A DNA stretch of 64,000 bases from Spelaeicoccus albus. Lineage in GTDB: Bacteria; Actinomycetota; Actinomycetes; Actinomycetales; Brevibacteriaceae. The position numbers and the translations under genes are program-made. Location: the NCBI RefSeq assembly GCF_013409065.1, contig NZ_JACBZP010000001.1, positions 2,666,001 through 2,730,000 on the forward strand, written 5' to 3'. The notes under the pieces were generated by a model, which was not told where the DNA came from, ran no database searches, and was given only the letters and a program-made list of their open reading frames with translations. Shown here one piece after another: positions 36,027-45,571 of the stretch (within the stretch, counting starts at the first letter, position 1; every line of letters starts with the position of its first letter).

Positions 36027-38492
36027 CTATTCCGGACGAGCGATGCGCACGATTCCGGCGGTTCCATCGACTGTGACAAGATCCCCGTCGAGCAACGTTT
36101 TCGAGCCGTCGCCCGTGGCCAATACCGCGGGTATGTCGAATTCGCGGGCAACAATTGCCGCGTGTGAGAGCACGCCGCCGCTCTCCGTCACGAGAGCCCC
36201 GACGATGTCGAAGACGACAGCCCAGCCGGGATCGGTCGTGGGGCACACCATGACATCGCCGCGGCGAAGATCGGTCAGGTCGGCGGCCGCCCGGACGATA
36301 CGCACTCGGCCGGTGTGGATACCCGGCGATCCCGGCAGCCCGGTTGCGACGATTTCAGCCGTCGGAGGAGCGCTCACGCCTGCGTTCGCGTCCGAGCCGG
36401 CAGCCGCGGTTGAATTCGGGCGCGCGTCCGATCGGTTCGACCACAGCAGCGCCTCGTTGAGGATTCGAGCGGTGCGCGGCAATCCTTTCAGGTTCGGTGG
36501 CGGGGACGGCGGCGGCCCGAACCGGGACGGCCCGGGATGAGCACGCGTCCATGCGCGTTCGGCGCGGGAACGGTTAACGCGCGGTCGAAGGGCATCGGGG
36601 TCTCCGCACAGCGCCCGCATGACGAACTCGGCATCGAGGTGGACGACGTCCTCGGCGCGATCGAGTCTGCCGTCCGCAACGAAACGGCGTCCGGCGTCCA
36701 TGCACGCCAGCCGTAAGAGGCCGCCCGGGAGCGACGACGTCCAAAACGCAGCGTCCTCTCGGACCCAATAGGTGTCGACTGCGTCTTGCCGGGCAGTCTC
36801 AAAGCGCCGGGACGCCCGGCGCGGCAGCGAGCGAAGACGTAGCCGCGCGTCATCCAGCGCGTCGGCTCGGTGATGACGGTACGCGTCGGGTGAATGCTCC
36901 TGCGTCAGCAAATGGCCCAGGAGTTCGGGCTGCTCGCCCAGGGTCGGCGATCCGGGGTCGTCGCTGATACAGGCCAGGCCGTAAAGGCCGCGCCATTCTT
37001 CGAAGTCATCGGCCAGGACGGGATCGGCGGCAGCCAAGACCGTTGACGGGTCGGCACCTGCCGCGAGTTCGGCCGCGACATCCGGGAACGCCCGGGCGCG
37101 TTCGCCGATGGCGGCGAGTGCGTGCGCCGGCGCGCTGGTTGCACCGGAGAAGCCGGCCACCAGCGCGAGCGCACGCGATTCGTCCCACCCCAGCAGCTCA
37201 CGACAGACGGCGGCCAAGCGATAGAGCGGGACGATCTCGGCCGGTATCAGCAGAAAATGCCGGTTCATACACGCGGCGACCCACTCGGTCAATTCGCGCA
37301 GGTGGTCGGCGGCTTCACTATTGGACAGCGACGTCAAATCGATCGCGCGGTATTCGTCAATCTGTCGGCGCAGCCGTAATCTGCCCACCGTCTGCCATTC
37401 CGCGACGTCACGGGCCAGCGCCGCCCGATTCGCACGGCGGGCCGATCGACGGACCCGACGGCGAAGTTCCGGGCTGACACGGGCAGCCAGTCCGATGAGC
37501 CACCAGGGCGGTGCCGTGCGCCGTGCGGTGCGAGCAATTCGGGCCGGCTCGCCGTGCGGCGCGCCGACAGGGGTCAGGCGCTGATACATTTCGCCGCCGA
37601 TCGGCAAGCAGTCCATCGTGCCGGCGAGCGCGCCGAATTCGGTGAACATCGCGGTGAGCCCGGTGCCGACGAATTTCGCTGCGGCCGTCGCGCCGAATTC
37701 GGTCATCGGCTCCGGATAGCGATCGCTTCCCTTGAGCCACGTTCCGGGCGGCACTGTCACACGAGGGGCGGTCGGCAACGCCGTGATCGGCCGCGACTGC
37801 ACGATGAACACGGTGTCGCGCTCAACAGCCCATTCAATGTCTTGCGGGGCGCCGAACAACTCTTCGGCGCGGTCGGCCAATCCGGCGACGGCCCGGGCTC
37901 GTGCGGCGTTCAAGACCGGGGGCCGCTCGCTGTCCACTGTGGCGGCAGCCTTGGTGACCGTCCACCGTTCCGGCGTGCTCATCCCGCCGGTTGCCGCCCT
38001 TCCGAGACCGCGTACCGCTTCGACAATAGTTTCGTTGCGCTCGCCCGTGACGGGATTCGCCGAGAACGCGACACCCGCGGCGTCCGCGTCGACCTGTCGC
38101 TGCACGATCAACGCGATCGACGGCCGCCGGCAGGCAAGCACCGCCGACCGCAAGGCGCTCAGCCCATTCACGTCGAGCACCGAGTCGTACGCGCCGGCCA
38201 TCGAGCCGAAGTCGCCGTCCTCGTCGGGGGCCGACGAACGGACGGCTAACGGCGCACCGGCGAACCGGTCGGCAATGCTTGCCAGTACCTCTTCGACCCG
38301 GGGGTTCAGCCGCCCCTGGCCGTCCCGGCGCGGGGCCGGGTCGTTGAAAAGGCTGCGCGGCAGGACGACGCCATCCGGAACGGTGAAGCCGGCGCGGATC
38401 AATTCACCGAGTGCTGCGGCTTTCCGCCCGACGGCGTCGGCGTCGGACAGTGAAACGGCTCCCAGTCTCGCGGCTTCCATCACGTCGTCCAT
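36027..38492 (-). CDS. PEP/pyruvate-binding phosphotransferase, rifampin phosphotransferase-like
   Basis: An 821-residue three-domain protein. Residues about 1-290 are an ATP-grasp (PPDK_N) domain: GRKAAALGELIRAGFTVPDG, LAVRSSAPDEDG, QRQVDADAAGVAFSANPVTG and DIEWAVERDTVFIVQSRPIT. A helical middle domain follows (about 300-690), then a swivelling phosphohistidine domain with GGVLSHAAIVAREFDIPAVL (His777). That order and length match rifampin phosphotransferase (Rph), which phosphorylates rifampin; other enzymes with the same plan exist, so resistance is not shown. ATG 38492 is chosen because GGGAGG precedes it. A LuxR-type regulator lies 106 bp upstream. Confidence 0.85.
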   Translation of the reverse strand: MDDVMEAARLGAVSLSDADAVGRKAAALGELIRAGFTVPDGVVLPRSLFNDPAPRRDGQGRLNPRVEEVLASIADRFAGAPLAVRSSAPDEDGDFGSMAGAYDSVLDVNGLSALRSAVLACRRPSIALIVQRQVDADAAGVAFSANPVTGERNETIVEAVRGLGRAATGGMSTPERWTVTKAAATVDSERPPVLNAARARAVAGLADRAEELFGAPQDIEWAVERDTVFIVQSRPITALPTAPRVTVPPGTWLKGSDRYPEPMTEFGATAAAKFVGTGLTAMFTEFGALAGTMDCLPIGGEMYQRLTPVGAPHGEPARIARTARRTAPPWWLIGLAARVSPELRRRVRRSARRANRAALARDVAEWQTVGRLRLRRQIDEYRAIDLTSLSNSEAADHLRELTEWVAACMNRHFLLIPAEIVPLYRLAAVCRELLGWDESRALALVAGFSGATSAPAHALAAIGERARAFPDVAAELAAGADPSTVLAAADPVLADDFEEWRGLYGLACISDDPGSPTLGEQPELLGHLLTQEHSPDAYRHHRADALDDARLRLRSLPRRASRRFETARQDAVDTYWVREDAAFWTSSLPGGLLRLACMDAGRRFVADGRLDRAEDVVHLDAEFVMRALCGDPDALRPRVNRSRAERAWTRAHPGPSRFGPPPSPPPNLKGLPRTARILNEALLWSNRSDARPNSTAAAGSDANAGVSAPPTAEIVATGLPGSPGIHTGRVRIVRAAADLTDLRRGDVMVCPTTDPGWAVVFDIVGALVTESGGVLSHAAIVAREFDIPAVLATGDGSKTLLDGDLVTVDGTAGIVRIARPE

Positions 38493-38598
38493 TTCGACCT
38501 CCCGGCTACCGGGCGGACCGGCCACATGGCCCGCGCCGGCGTTCGCCATCCACTCATCTCAGCGTGCCGTGCCGAGCGCCGGGGCGGTATCGGTAGTT

Positions 38599-41529
38599 TT
38601 ACGTATATTTGGCGGCGCGGTCGGCGCCGGCGGCGGACGTCGCGTCCGCGGCGGGTTCGGACGGGCCGGCCGCCGTCATGAATTGCGCAAGTGCGATCCG
38701 TGAGTGGACACCGGCCTTGGCATAGATGCGCTCCAAATGCGTGGTCACGGTGCGCGGGCTGATGTACAGGCGTGTCGCGATCGTGGACGTCGGGTGGCCG
38801 GCGGCGGCAAGAGCCGCGATTTCGCGTTCACGGGGCGAGAAGAGTGAGCTGTCGTGTCGTCGTCCGCGTGAGGGCACGACGCCGTGGGCGCGAAGTAAAG
38901 CCCTGGCCCGTTGCGCTTCGGCCGGAAGCCGCACTCGATCGGCAACATCCAGCGCGGTCGTCGCGCTCTCGATCGCAGCGGCGCGGGGTGAGCGTTCGGC
39001 GTCCGCGAGAAGGGATGCGACACGCCAATACGGCAAGCCCACCGTTTCGAACCCGGCGGCTGCCTGCCGGAGCGCCTGCGTGCCGTCCGAATCCGCCAAG
39101 CCGTCGATCCAGGAGGCGACAGCGGAGGCAAGGGGTGTCGAGCACGACAGCACGCGGTGGACGTCGCCGGCCAACTCGGCGGCAGAGTGCGGCCGGCCGG
39201 ACCGCCATAACGCCTCGCCGTACAGGGCCGCGCCGACCAGTGGGTAGGCGCCGGTTCCCAGCCGGCACAACGCGGCCCCGTGGGCTGCGGCCGCGTCATA
39301 CTCACCGGCGGCGAGATCGAGCGCGGTCCGCGCCGCGTTCAACGGAGCTGTCGTGTGGACGTCGGTATACAGCGATTCGGGGCCAAGACGGCCTGCACGA
39401 TCGATTGCTGCGGCCGCGTCGTCGAGGCGGCCCAGCCGCGTCTGGGCGAGAGCCAGTGTGGCAAGTATGTTGACGCTGCCGCGACGTTCGTCGTAGCGCT
39501 CGGCCAGCCGGCAAAGTTCGAGGCATTCGTCGACGACTTTCTCAAACGAGCCGGACAACAGATCCACGATGGCCAAACGGAGTCGGGGCCACGCCTCCAG
39601 CAACGAGGCACCGGCCGAGCGAGCGGTCGCCAGCGAGCGTTCGGTTGCATCGACGGATTTCTCCAGGTCTCCGTTTCCGAGGGCGAAAAGAGAGAGCTGA
39701 TCGTAGGCGCGCACCGTCAGCGCCGGATCGGTTCCGTTGCCTGCCGTGACCGCCGCATCTTCCGACAGCGAGACGGCGCGAGCATAGTCGGTACGGGTGA
39801 AGGCGTCGATGGCCGTCGCGATCTGGGCGCTGGCCGTGAGGTCGGGGGAGGGAAATCGATGGGCGAGCGCCCGCATCCGTTTCGCCGCTGTCGCAATCCC
39901 TTCCACATCGCCGAGGCGTGAGGCGACCGACACCTGGAGGGACAGCAAGTCCAAGTCGGATTCGGAAGGAGCCAGACGCGCTTGTGCCCGCCCGGCGGCG
40001 TCCAAATGCGCGAGCGCCGCATTGACGTCACCGGCGGACCAGGCTAGCCGGCAGTGCGCAAGTTCGGCACGGCCGATGCCCGCATCATCGTGCCTTTCCG
40101 TATAGAGGGCGAGCGCTGCCGCCGCGTGCCGGCGGGCGTCGTCCGGTTGAAGAGTCATCTCGCTCAGCACGGTGAGTTGATCGTGGATTGCTGCGCAGTG
40201 CCCGTCGCGACGCATCTCCTCGGCGCAGGCCAGTGCGGCCCGGAAGTACTTGATGGCGTCGTCCGCGGACCCGAGGCCGCGGGCCCTCCGAGCGGCATGG
40301 ACGAGCACCGGCAGGGCCCGCCGGCTGTCATAGACCGGGCCCGCGCGAATGATGTGCTCGGCTGCGCGCACATCGCCCGGATCGGACGCCGCGAGGGCGC
40401 CGGCAAATGCCGCGTGGCGGCGATAAACGTCGGTCCGCGTCATGCCGGCCAGTGCCGCGGACCGCAGCAAGCCATGTGCCAGCGAGTAGGTGTCGCCGGG
40501 ATCGGAGGACAGGAGGTGCCGGCGTTCCAATTCCGCGAGTGCCGACGCTTGCCGTGTGCGGCCCAGGCTGCTGCAAGCCAGCAGCGTTCGAAACGAACAG
40601 CCCCCGCCGTCGACTGCCAGCAGCTCGGCCACGGCGCGGGCGTCGGGCGTCAACGAGCGCAAGCGGAGCTGGAGTTCGTCGTTGACCGGGACGGGCAGCG
40701 GCAACGAGCCGTCCGTGGGCGGCGCGCCGTCCCGGGCGTTCGGAGCCGTGAGATGTTCGGCCATGGCCTCGAGGTAGAACGGGATGCCGCCGCAGTTCGC
40801 GACGGCAGCCGTTCGCGTGGTTTCGGCGATGTCGGTGCGCGCGACCGAATTGAAAAGCGTCGCGGAATCGCGAGCAGACAAAGGAGCGACGTCCACGATT
40901 TCGACGTGCCAGGCCGAACTGCGGTAGGAGGCAAGGAGACGCTCGGCCGTGCGGAGGTCGTCGTCGGCAGTGACGGCGCAGATGAGTAAAAGCCGAGTAG
41001 TCATCCTGCTCAGGTGGGCCAGCAGCATCAGCGTGAGGTCGTCGGCGAATTGGATATCGTCGATCATGAGCGCGACGGGATTGGCAGCGCACGTCGATTC
41101 GATCAGATGGGCGACGCCTTCGATGATGCGACGGCGTTCCAGCGCGCCGTCGGCGACCGGCGAGGGCGCCGGCACGCCGAGCCCGTCGAACACGAGCGCC
41201 AATTGCGGCAGCCGGCGGCCGAGCGCGCGACGGTCGTTCGGTGGCATCGTGCCGATCACGGGGGAGAGGGCTTCAACTATCGGCGAGAACGTGACGTGTT
41301 TGGCGATTTCGTCGGCCCGGCCGCTCAACGCCGTGAAATCGGCGGCACCGGCGGCCGCCAGGGCTTCGCGGGCCAAGCGAGTCTTGCCCACCCCGGCGCT
41401 GCCGCGCAACAAAAGCACGGACGGCGTGCTCGCGGCCGCGGCATCGACCAGCTCCGCAAAGAGGCGGCACTCCACCGTCCTGCCCACCAACGGTGGCCCG
41501 GTTGCAGTCGGCCCGCTGACGGCGGCCAT
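38599..41529 (-). CDS. Large ATP-binding LuxR-family transcriptional regulator (LAL type)
   Basis: A 976-residue regulator. Residues about 14-300 form an AAA/STAND-type ATPase with Walker A GSAGVGKT (43-50) and Walker B ALMIDDIQFAD. A long region of TPR-like helical repeats follows, and a C-terminal LuxR HTH (about 900-960) has LFSPREREIAALAAAG and LYISPRTVTTHLERIYAKAG. LAL proteins activate catabolic or secondary-metabolite genes on sensing a ligand. The next gene on the same strand is the Rph-like protein, a possible target. ATG 41529 and GTG 41547 are both possible starts; neither has a clear ribosome site. Confidence 0.92.
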   Translation of the reverse strand: MAAVSGPTATGPPLVGRTVECRLFAELVDAAAASTPSVLLLRGSAGVGKTRLAREALAAAGAADFTALSGRADEIAKHVTFSPIVEALSPVIGTMPPNDRRALGRRLPQLALVFDGLGVPAPSPVADGALERRRIIEGVAHLIESTCAANPVALMIDDIQFADDLTLMLLAHLSRMTTRLLLICAVTADDDLRTAERLLASYRSSAWHVEIVDVAPLSARDSATLFNSVARTDIAETTRTAAVANCGGIPFYLEAMAEHLTAPNARDGAPPTDGSLPLPVPVNDELQLRLRSLTPDARAVAELLAVDGGGCSFRTLLACSSLGRTRQASALAELERRHLLSSDPGDTYSLAHGLLRSAALAGMTRTDVYRRHAAFAGALAASDPGDVRAAEHIIRAGPVYDSRRALPVLVHAARRARGLGSADDAIKYFRAALACAEEMRRDGHCAAIHDQLTVLSEMTLQPDDARRHAAAALALYTERHDDAGIGRAELAHCRLAWSAGDVNAALAHLDAAGRAQARLAPSESDLDLLSLQVSVASRLGDVEGIATAAKRMRALAHRFPSPDLTASAQIATAIDAFTRTDYARAVSLSEDAAVTAGNGTDPALTVRAYDQLSLFALGNGDLEKSVDATERSLATARSAGASLLEAWPRLRLAIVDLLSGSFEKVVDECLELCRLAERYDERRGSVNILATLALAQTRLGRLDDAAAAIDRAGRLGPESLYTDVHTTAPLNAARTALDLAAGEYDAAAAHGAALCRLGTGAYPLVGAALYGEALWRSGRPHSAAELAGDVHRVLSCSTPLASAVASWIDGLADSDGTQALRQAAAGFETVGLPYWRVASLLADAERSPRAAAIESATTALDVADRVRLPAEAQRARALLRAHGVVPSRGRRHDSSLFSPREREIAALAAAGHPTSTIATRLYISPRTVTTHLERIYAKAGVHSRIALAQFMTAAGPSEPAADATSAAGADRAAKYT

Positions 41530-41597
41530 GTAATCGGTATGACACACGCGCGCGATTCAGTCAACGATTCTTTCGAGTTGGGATCGAGGCGGCCGGG

Positions 41598-42782
41598 TCA
41601 GCGCGAACAGGCCAACGAGTAGATTTCTTCGAAGTTCTTCAGCGTGAAGTCAATATCGTGAGTCATGGCCATGGCACGGGCCGCCCCGCTCATGGCAGCG
41701 TATTCGCCGGGGTCGAGAGTGGCGACGCGTCGGATCTTTTCGGCAAGGTCATCGATATCACCGGGCGTGAAGAGGTACCCGTTCCAGCCCTCACGAACCA
41801 GATGCGGCAAAGCGACGGCGTCCGCGACGATCACGGGCTTACCGGACGACATCGCCTCAAGCGTGACGATGCTTTGCAGCTCAGCGGTCCCGGGCATGCA
41901 GAACATGGTGCATCGTTGATAGGCCTTGTGCAGATTGTCGTCCGAGATCTTCCCGAGAAAGGCAACTCGGTCCGACACGCCGGCTTCGCGCGCCAGGTTC
42001 TCCAGCGCGGGCTGCTGTTCGCCGGAGCCGACGAACTCGGCGCGCACGCCCAGCTCGGACGGCAGCACGGCCAGCGCACGGATGATCTGGTCGGCATGCT
42101 TTTCCTCGGCAAGACGGCCGACGAAGAGCACAGTGGGGGAGGGGTGCGCTCGGGCGTCGCCGGCCGCCAGCTGTCTGGCGCTGAATTCGGCCAGATCGAT
42201 TCCGCACGAGATGGCGCGGATTTCATGCGTGAACCCGTGCTCGGTCAAAAGGTCGGCGGCCAGTTGTGTTGGAGTGGTGATCGCCTCGGCGCGTTCGAAC
42301 AGCTTCCGCATATCGCGCCATGCCCACCATTCCAGCGCGTCGAGCACCGGACGCGGCGCACGCACGTACGGTCGGACATTCGCCGGCATGAAGTGATTGG
42401 TGGCGATCAGCGGGATGCGCTGTTTGTGGGCGTAATGGATCAAATACCGGCCGAGCACGAAGTGTGCTTGCACGTGCACGACGTCCGGCTTCAGCCTGTC
42501 GATCACTGCCTTGGCGTCGGGCGCCGCTTCCCACGGATAGCAAATCTGCCACGTGGGATGCGGGTACCAACGATGCGAGCGCACCCGGTGCACTGTGACG
42601 CCGTCCGCGACGGTTTCGCTTGGCGTGCCGGTGGCGGACGGGACGACGACGTGCACGCTGTGTCCGTGCGCCGCCAGCCCGGTGGCCAGCCGTTCGGTAA
42701 ACCGGGCGGCGCCGTTGATTTCGGGAGCGTAGGTCTCGGCGCCGATCAGGATCCGTAGACCGCTGGGTCCGGGCGTGGCCAT
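41598..42782 (-). CDS. Glycosyltransferase family 4 protein
   Basis: A 394-residue GT-B enzyme. The N-terminal half has ILIGAETYAPEINGAARF and VVHVQAHFVLGRYLIHYAHK. The C-terminal half has VLFVGRLAEEKHADQIIRAL and the E-x7-E nucleotide-sugar motif region ELQSIVTLEAMSSGKPVIVA. Such enzymes add mannose or another hexose to lipids in actinomycetes; the acceptor is unknown. ATG 42782 has AAGGAG 9 nt upstream; ATG 42806, overlapping the stop of the DMT gene, is the alternative. The two genes are coupled. Confidence 0.92.
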   Translation of the reverse strand: MATPGPSGLRILIGAETYAPEINGAARFTERLATGLAAHGHSVHVVVPSATGTPSETVADGVTVHRVRSHRWYPHPTWQICYPWEAAPDAKAVIDRLKPDVVHVQAHFVLGRYLIHYAHKQRIPLIATNHFMPANVRPYVRAPRPVLDALEWWAWRDMRKLFERAEAITTPTQLAADLLTEHGFTHEIRAISCGIDLAEFSARQLAAGDARAHPSPTVLFVGRLAEEKHADQIIRALAVLPSELGVRAEFVGSGEQQPALENLAREAGVSDRVAFLGKISDDNLHKAYQRCTMFCMPGTAELQSIVTLEAMSSGKPVIVADAVALPHLVREGWNGYLFTPGDIDDLAEKIRRVATLDPGEYAAMSGAARAMAMTHDIDFTLKNFEEIYSLACSR

Positions 42783-42802
42783 GGGGGAATCTCCTTGTAC
42801 CG

Positions 42803-43699
42803 TCATGTCTTGGTCAATGGCGTGGGCTCGGCGGGCTCGTCGCTATGGGCGATCCGGATGACATCGGGGTGGTATTTCGACAGGACCAGAACGCCGAGGA
42901 TTGCGGCGACGGCGCACAGCACCATCAGCCCCAACACTAACGGCGCCAATGCCATCCCTTCTTTCAGCACGACTGCGCCGACGACGACCGCCACGATCGG
43001 ATCGATAACCGTCAGTCCGGCGATGACGAGTTCGGGCGGCCCCGATGCGTAAGCGCTTTGCACGAACCACGTGCCCAGCGCGCTTGCCGTCACGATCCCG
43101 ATGAACGTCTCCCAGTTGATAGCGGTGATGCCGCCGTCGAGATATTGCTGACCGACGAGATGCACGGACGCCGCGACGCAGCCGAACAGCATGCCGGCCG
43201 CAAGAATTCGGATCAGGTGTCCGGTGCGCTTCCAGGCGAATGCGATGATCCCGAAGATCACGACCAGCCCGAGCGTGACGACTGTGACATACCGCGCCTG
43301 CGTGCCGTACAGCACCGGCGACGTGGCATTCAGTGCCGCCAAGGCCACGAAGAGGCCGACTCCCGCCGTGCACGCCAGCACTGCGAACAACACCCGCCGC
43401 TTGAATTTCAGCCTCCGGGCCGTCATCCCGATCAGCACGGCCACGATGAGTGACAGCGCCCCCATCGGCTGGACGACCATCACGGGCGCCAGGATCAGTG
43501 CAACGATGTTCAACACCGTGCCGCCAATCAGGAATCCGCTTCCGCGCAGCCAACTCGGGTGCCGTACCAAACCGGCCAAGTGCTTGAGATTGAAACTCGT
43601 GGTGCGATGTTGATTGGTCACCGCACCATGCTGATAGTGCGCCCCCAGCGCTAAACAAATAGCGGAGAGTAATGCAAGCCCGATAGCAAGCTCGGTCAT
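42803..43699 (-). CDS. DMT superfamily permease
   Basis: A 298-residue protein with nine to ten hydrophobic segments in the EamA/NIPA-like pattern, including the internal repeat (LILAPVMVVQPMGALSLIVA and LVIAGLTVIDPIVAVVVGAV share a P-x-x-A region). The C-terminus is hydrophilic. The substrate is unknown; the glycosyltransferase directly downstream suggests a lipid or precursor transport role, but magnesium or metabolite transport are alternatives. Confidence 0.85.
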   Translation of the reverse strand: MTELAIGLALLSAICLALGAHYQHGAVTNQHRTTSFNLKHLAGLVRHPSWLRGSGFLIGGTVLNIVALILAPVMVVQPMGALSLIVAVLIGMTARRLKFKRRVLFAVLACTAGVGLFVALAALNATSPVLYGTQARYVTVVTLGLVVIFGIIAFAWKRTGHLIRILAAGMLFGCVAASVHLVGQQYLDGGITAINWETFIGIVTASALGTWFVQSAYASGPPELVIAGLTVIDPIVAVVVGAVVLKEGMALAPLVLGLMVLCAVAAILGVLVLSKYHPDVIRIAHSDEPAEPTPLTKT

Positions 43700-43912
43700 G
43701 ATTTATCTCGTCTCACTCTGTGGTCGTGGGGACACTTCCATGCTAACGGCGACGGGTGCCGGCCGGCTTCGACATTTGCCCGTTTCGGGGGACTTCCACA
43801 CTCAATTGTCGGGAGACCCCCACCCGGCGGTGCAAATCGTTCGCGCGGGAGCGGTAAGTCGGGGGCGAGTGGGTGGCCGCCGGAGCGCCCGCCGGGTACG
43901 AGGGGAGCGACG

Positions 43913-44341
43913 TCAGGCATCGATATCGGCCGGTCCCGCGTGCTGCCGGGACGTCGCGGCCAGCAGCCACACGGCCAGGCCGGCCACGATGGCCGCGCCG
44001 ATGCCGGTCCAAAACCCCGGCGAGCAGATTCCGACCACCGTCAGAGCCAAGGCGGCGACGTTTCCGCCGGTGATATCGCCGGTCAGCATGTCTTGGGCGT
44101 GAATCCGACCGGACTGCCCGGGCAACATCAGCCAGGCCAGGCCGTAGAGCAGCACGCCCAGGCCGCCGCACAGGGCCAGCACGATCAGCACGATTCGGAC
44201 GACGCCGCGCGACCAGCCGAGGCGATCGGCCACCGCCGCGCACACGCCTGCGGCCCACGCGCCGTCGTCCTGCCTGGCAAACCCGGCCAGCCGGATCCGA
44301 TCGAAGAAATTGCCTGGTGAATGATGCGATGAAGTGTTCAT
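43913..44341 (-). CDS. PspC domain-containing membrane protein
   Basis: A 142-residue protein with the PspC domain at about 18-75: GAWAAGVCAAVADRLGWSRG and LCGGLGVLLYGLAWLMLPG, followed by a linker and one or two further helices (about 92-130). PspC proteins are envelope-stress membrane components. ATG 44341 is taken because the domain begins soon after it; the open frame extends to 44422 without obvious coding character. It stands next to tRNA-Asn on the opposite strand. Confidence 0.88.
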   Translation of the reverse strand: MNTSSHHSPGNFFDRIRLAGFARQDDGAWAAGVCAAVADRLGWSRGVVRIVLIVLALCGGLGVLLYGLAWLMLPGQSGRIHAQDMLTGDITGGNVAALALTVVGICSPGFWTGIGAAIVAGLAVWLLAATSRQHAGPADIDA

Positions 44342-44449
44342 GTTCTCAGCTTGGCCCGCGCGCCACCCGCTCCGGTATCGGGTAAACCCCTGAATCAACC
44401 CTGATTTTTCGGCGGGTGTCATTCTTTGCTAGAGTTTTGACACATACGG

Positions 44450-44522
44450 TCCCCTGTAGCTCAGTTGGCAGAGCATTCGACTGTTAATCGAAGGGTCGCT
44501 GGTTCGAGCCCAGCCGGGGGAG
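44450..44522 (+). tRNA. tRNA-Asn (GTT)
   Basis: The 73-nt cloverleaf has acceptor TCCCCTG pairing with CGGGGGA and discriminator G. The D-arm contains AGCTCAGTTGGCAGAGC, the anticodon stem-loop is TTCGA-CTGTTAA-TCGAA with anticodon GTT, and the T-arm is GCTGG-TTCGAGC-CCAGC. CCA is not encoded. Confidence 0.97.
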
Positions 44523-44554
44523 CTGACAACGCCGCGGAAGCGCGGCCGTGTACT

Positions 44555-45571
44555 TCACCTCTTTGCGGCTTTGGCCAGGTCCGGAAGGATCCGCTTCAGG
44601 GTCCATTTCACGCTGAGCACCGACGGTTGGCTCAGTCCCGCAATCACCGTGGTGTCGCTGAGTACGACGGCAGTGCCGTCCTTGACGGACTTCAAACTAC
44701 CGGCGACCTTGTCACTGGTGAAATCCTTGGCGCTCATGTCGCCGAGGTAGCCGATGACGACGTCGGCATCGAAGCGCCGCACCTTCTCCCAGGAAACGTT
44801 CGCATAAAACTGGTCGGTCGTCTTGCTCATGCGGCGGACGGCTTTCGCATTGGTGAAACCGAGCTCGTCGAGAATCTGCACGCGCGGGTCGGACACCGTG
44901 TATATGCTCACGTTCGCCTTGTTGAATGCGGCAACCGTCAAGGTCTTGCCCGCGAACTCCGGATGCTTCTTTGCCGCAGCGTCCAATTGATGCTCGACTC
45001 CGCGGATCAACTTTTTCGCCTGCGGAAGCATGCCCAGAGCCTTGCCGACGATAGTCGTTTGATCTTGCCAGGATGTTTGCCAGGCCTTGTCCGGATAGGC
45101 CACGGTGGGCGCAATCTGAGTCAGACGCTCATACGTGGATTTGTCGAACCCCTCATAGGGCGCAAGGATCACATCGGGTTCGAGCTTGAGGATCTGCTCG
45201 AACGGAGGCCCGTCGGCCGTGTCGAGCAGCGTCGTCTTCGAAGCGTTGAACAAATGGGCGTCCCAGGGCATCAGACCGTTCTTGTCGGCGCCGTAAACGG
45301 ACTTCGGCATTCCGACAGGGGTCCGGCCGAGCGCGTAGACGACGTCTTGAGCGTTGTAGCCGAGCGTGACGATGCGCCCCGGGCGGGCCTTGAGAGTGGT
45401 TTTGCCAAACGTGTTCGGGATGGTGACCGGAAAAGCGCCGGACGACGTCGTCGGCGTGCTGCCGCCGGTCCCGGGTGACGATGAACATCCGGCGAGTAGT
45501 GCGGCGCCGGCGATCGCGGCGCCCACCCCGAACTGTCTGCGGGTTGGGGCGGCAGGGCGAATGTTTGTCAC
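44555..45571 (-). CDS. Fe3+-siderophore ABC transporter substrate-binding lipoprotein
   Basis: A 338-residue secreted protein. The N-terminus carries both a twin-arginine-like RRQFGVG and a lipobox LLAGC, so Tat-dependent lipoprotein export is likely. The mature part is of the FecB/PeriBP class: GRIVTLGYNAQDVVYALG, LKLEPDVILAPYEG and KVRRFDADVVIGYLGD. GTG 45571 overlaps the stop of the synthetase gene (GTGA) and has AGGAG upstream. As last gene of the siderophore operon it probably binds the siderophore made by the three preceding enzymes, like DesE. The membrane and ATPase subunits are not in this window. Confidence 0.92.
   Translation of the reverse strand: MTNIRPAAPTRRQFGVGAAIAGAALLAGCSSSPGTGGSTPTTSSGAFPVTIPNTFGKTTLKARPGRIVTLGYNAQDVVYALGRTPVGMPKSVYGADKNGLMPWDAHLFNASKTTLLDTADGPPFEQILKLEPDVILAPYEGFDKSTYERLTQIAPTVAYPDKAWQTSWQDQTTIVGKALGMLPQAKKLIRGVEHQLDAAAKKHPEFAGKTLTVAAFNKANVSIYTVSDPRVQILDELGFTNAKAVRRMSKTTDQFYANVSWEKVRRFDADVVIGYLGDMSAKDFTSDKVAGSLKSVKDGTAVVLSDTTVIAGLSQPSVLSVKWTLKRILPDLAKAAKR

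Noticed and set aside
43700-43912. Short gene between the DMT permease and the PspC gene
   Set aside because: Frames present are short, Arg/Pro-rich and lack starts with ribosome sites; nothing convincing seen.
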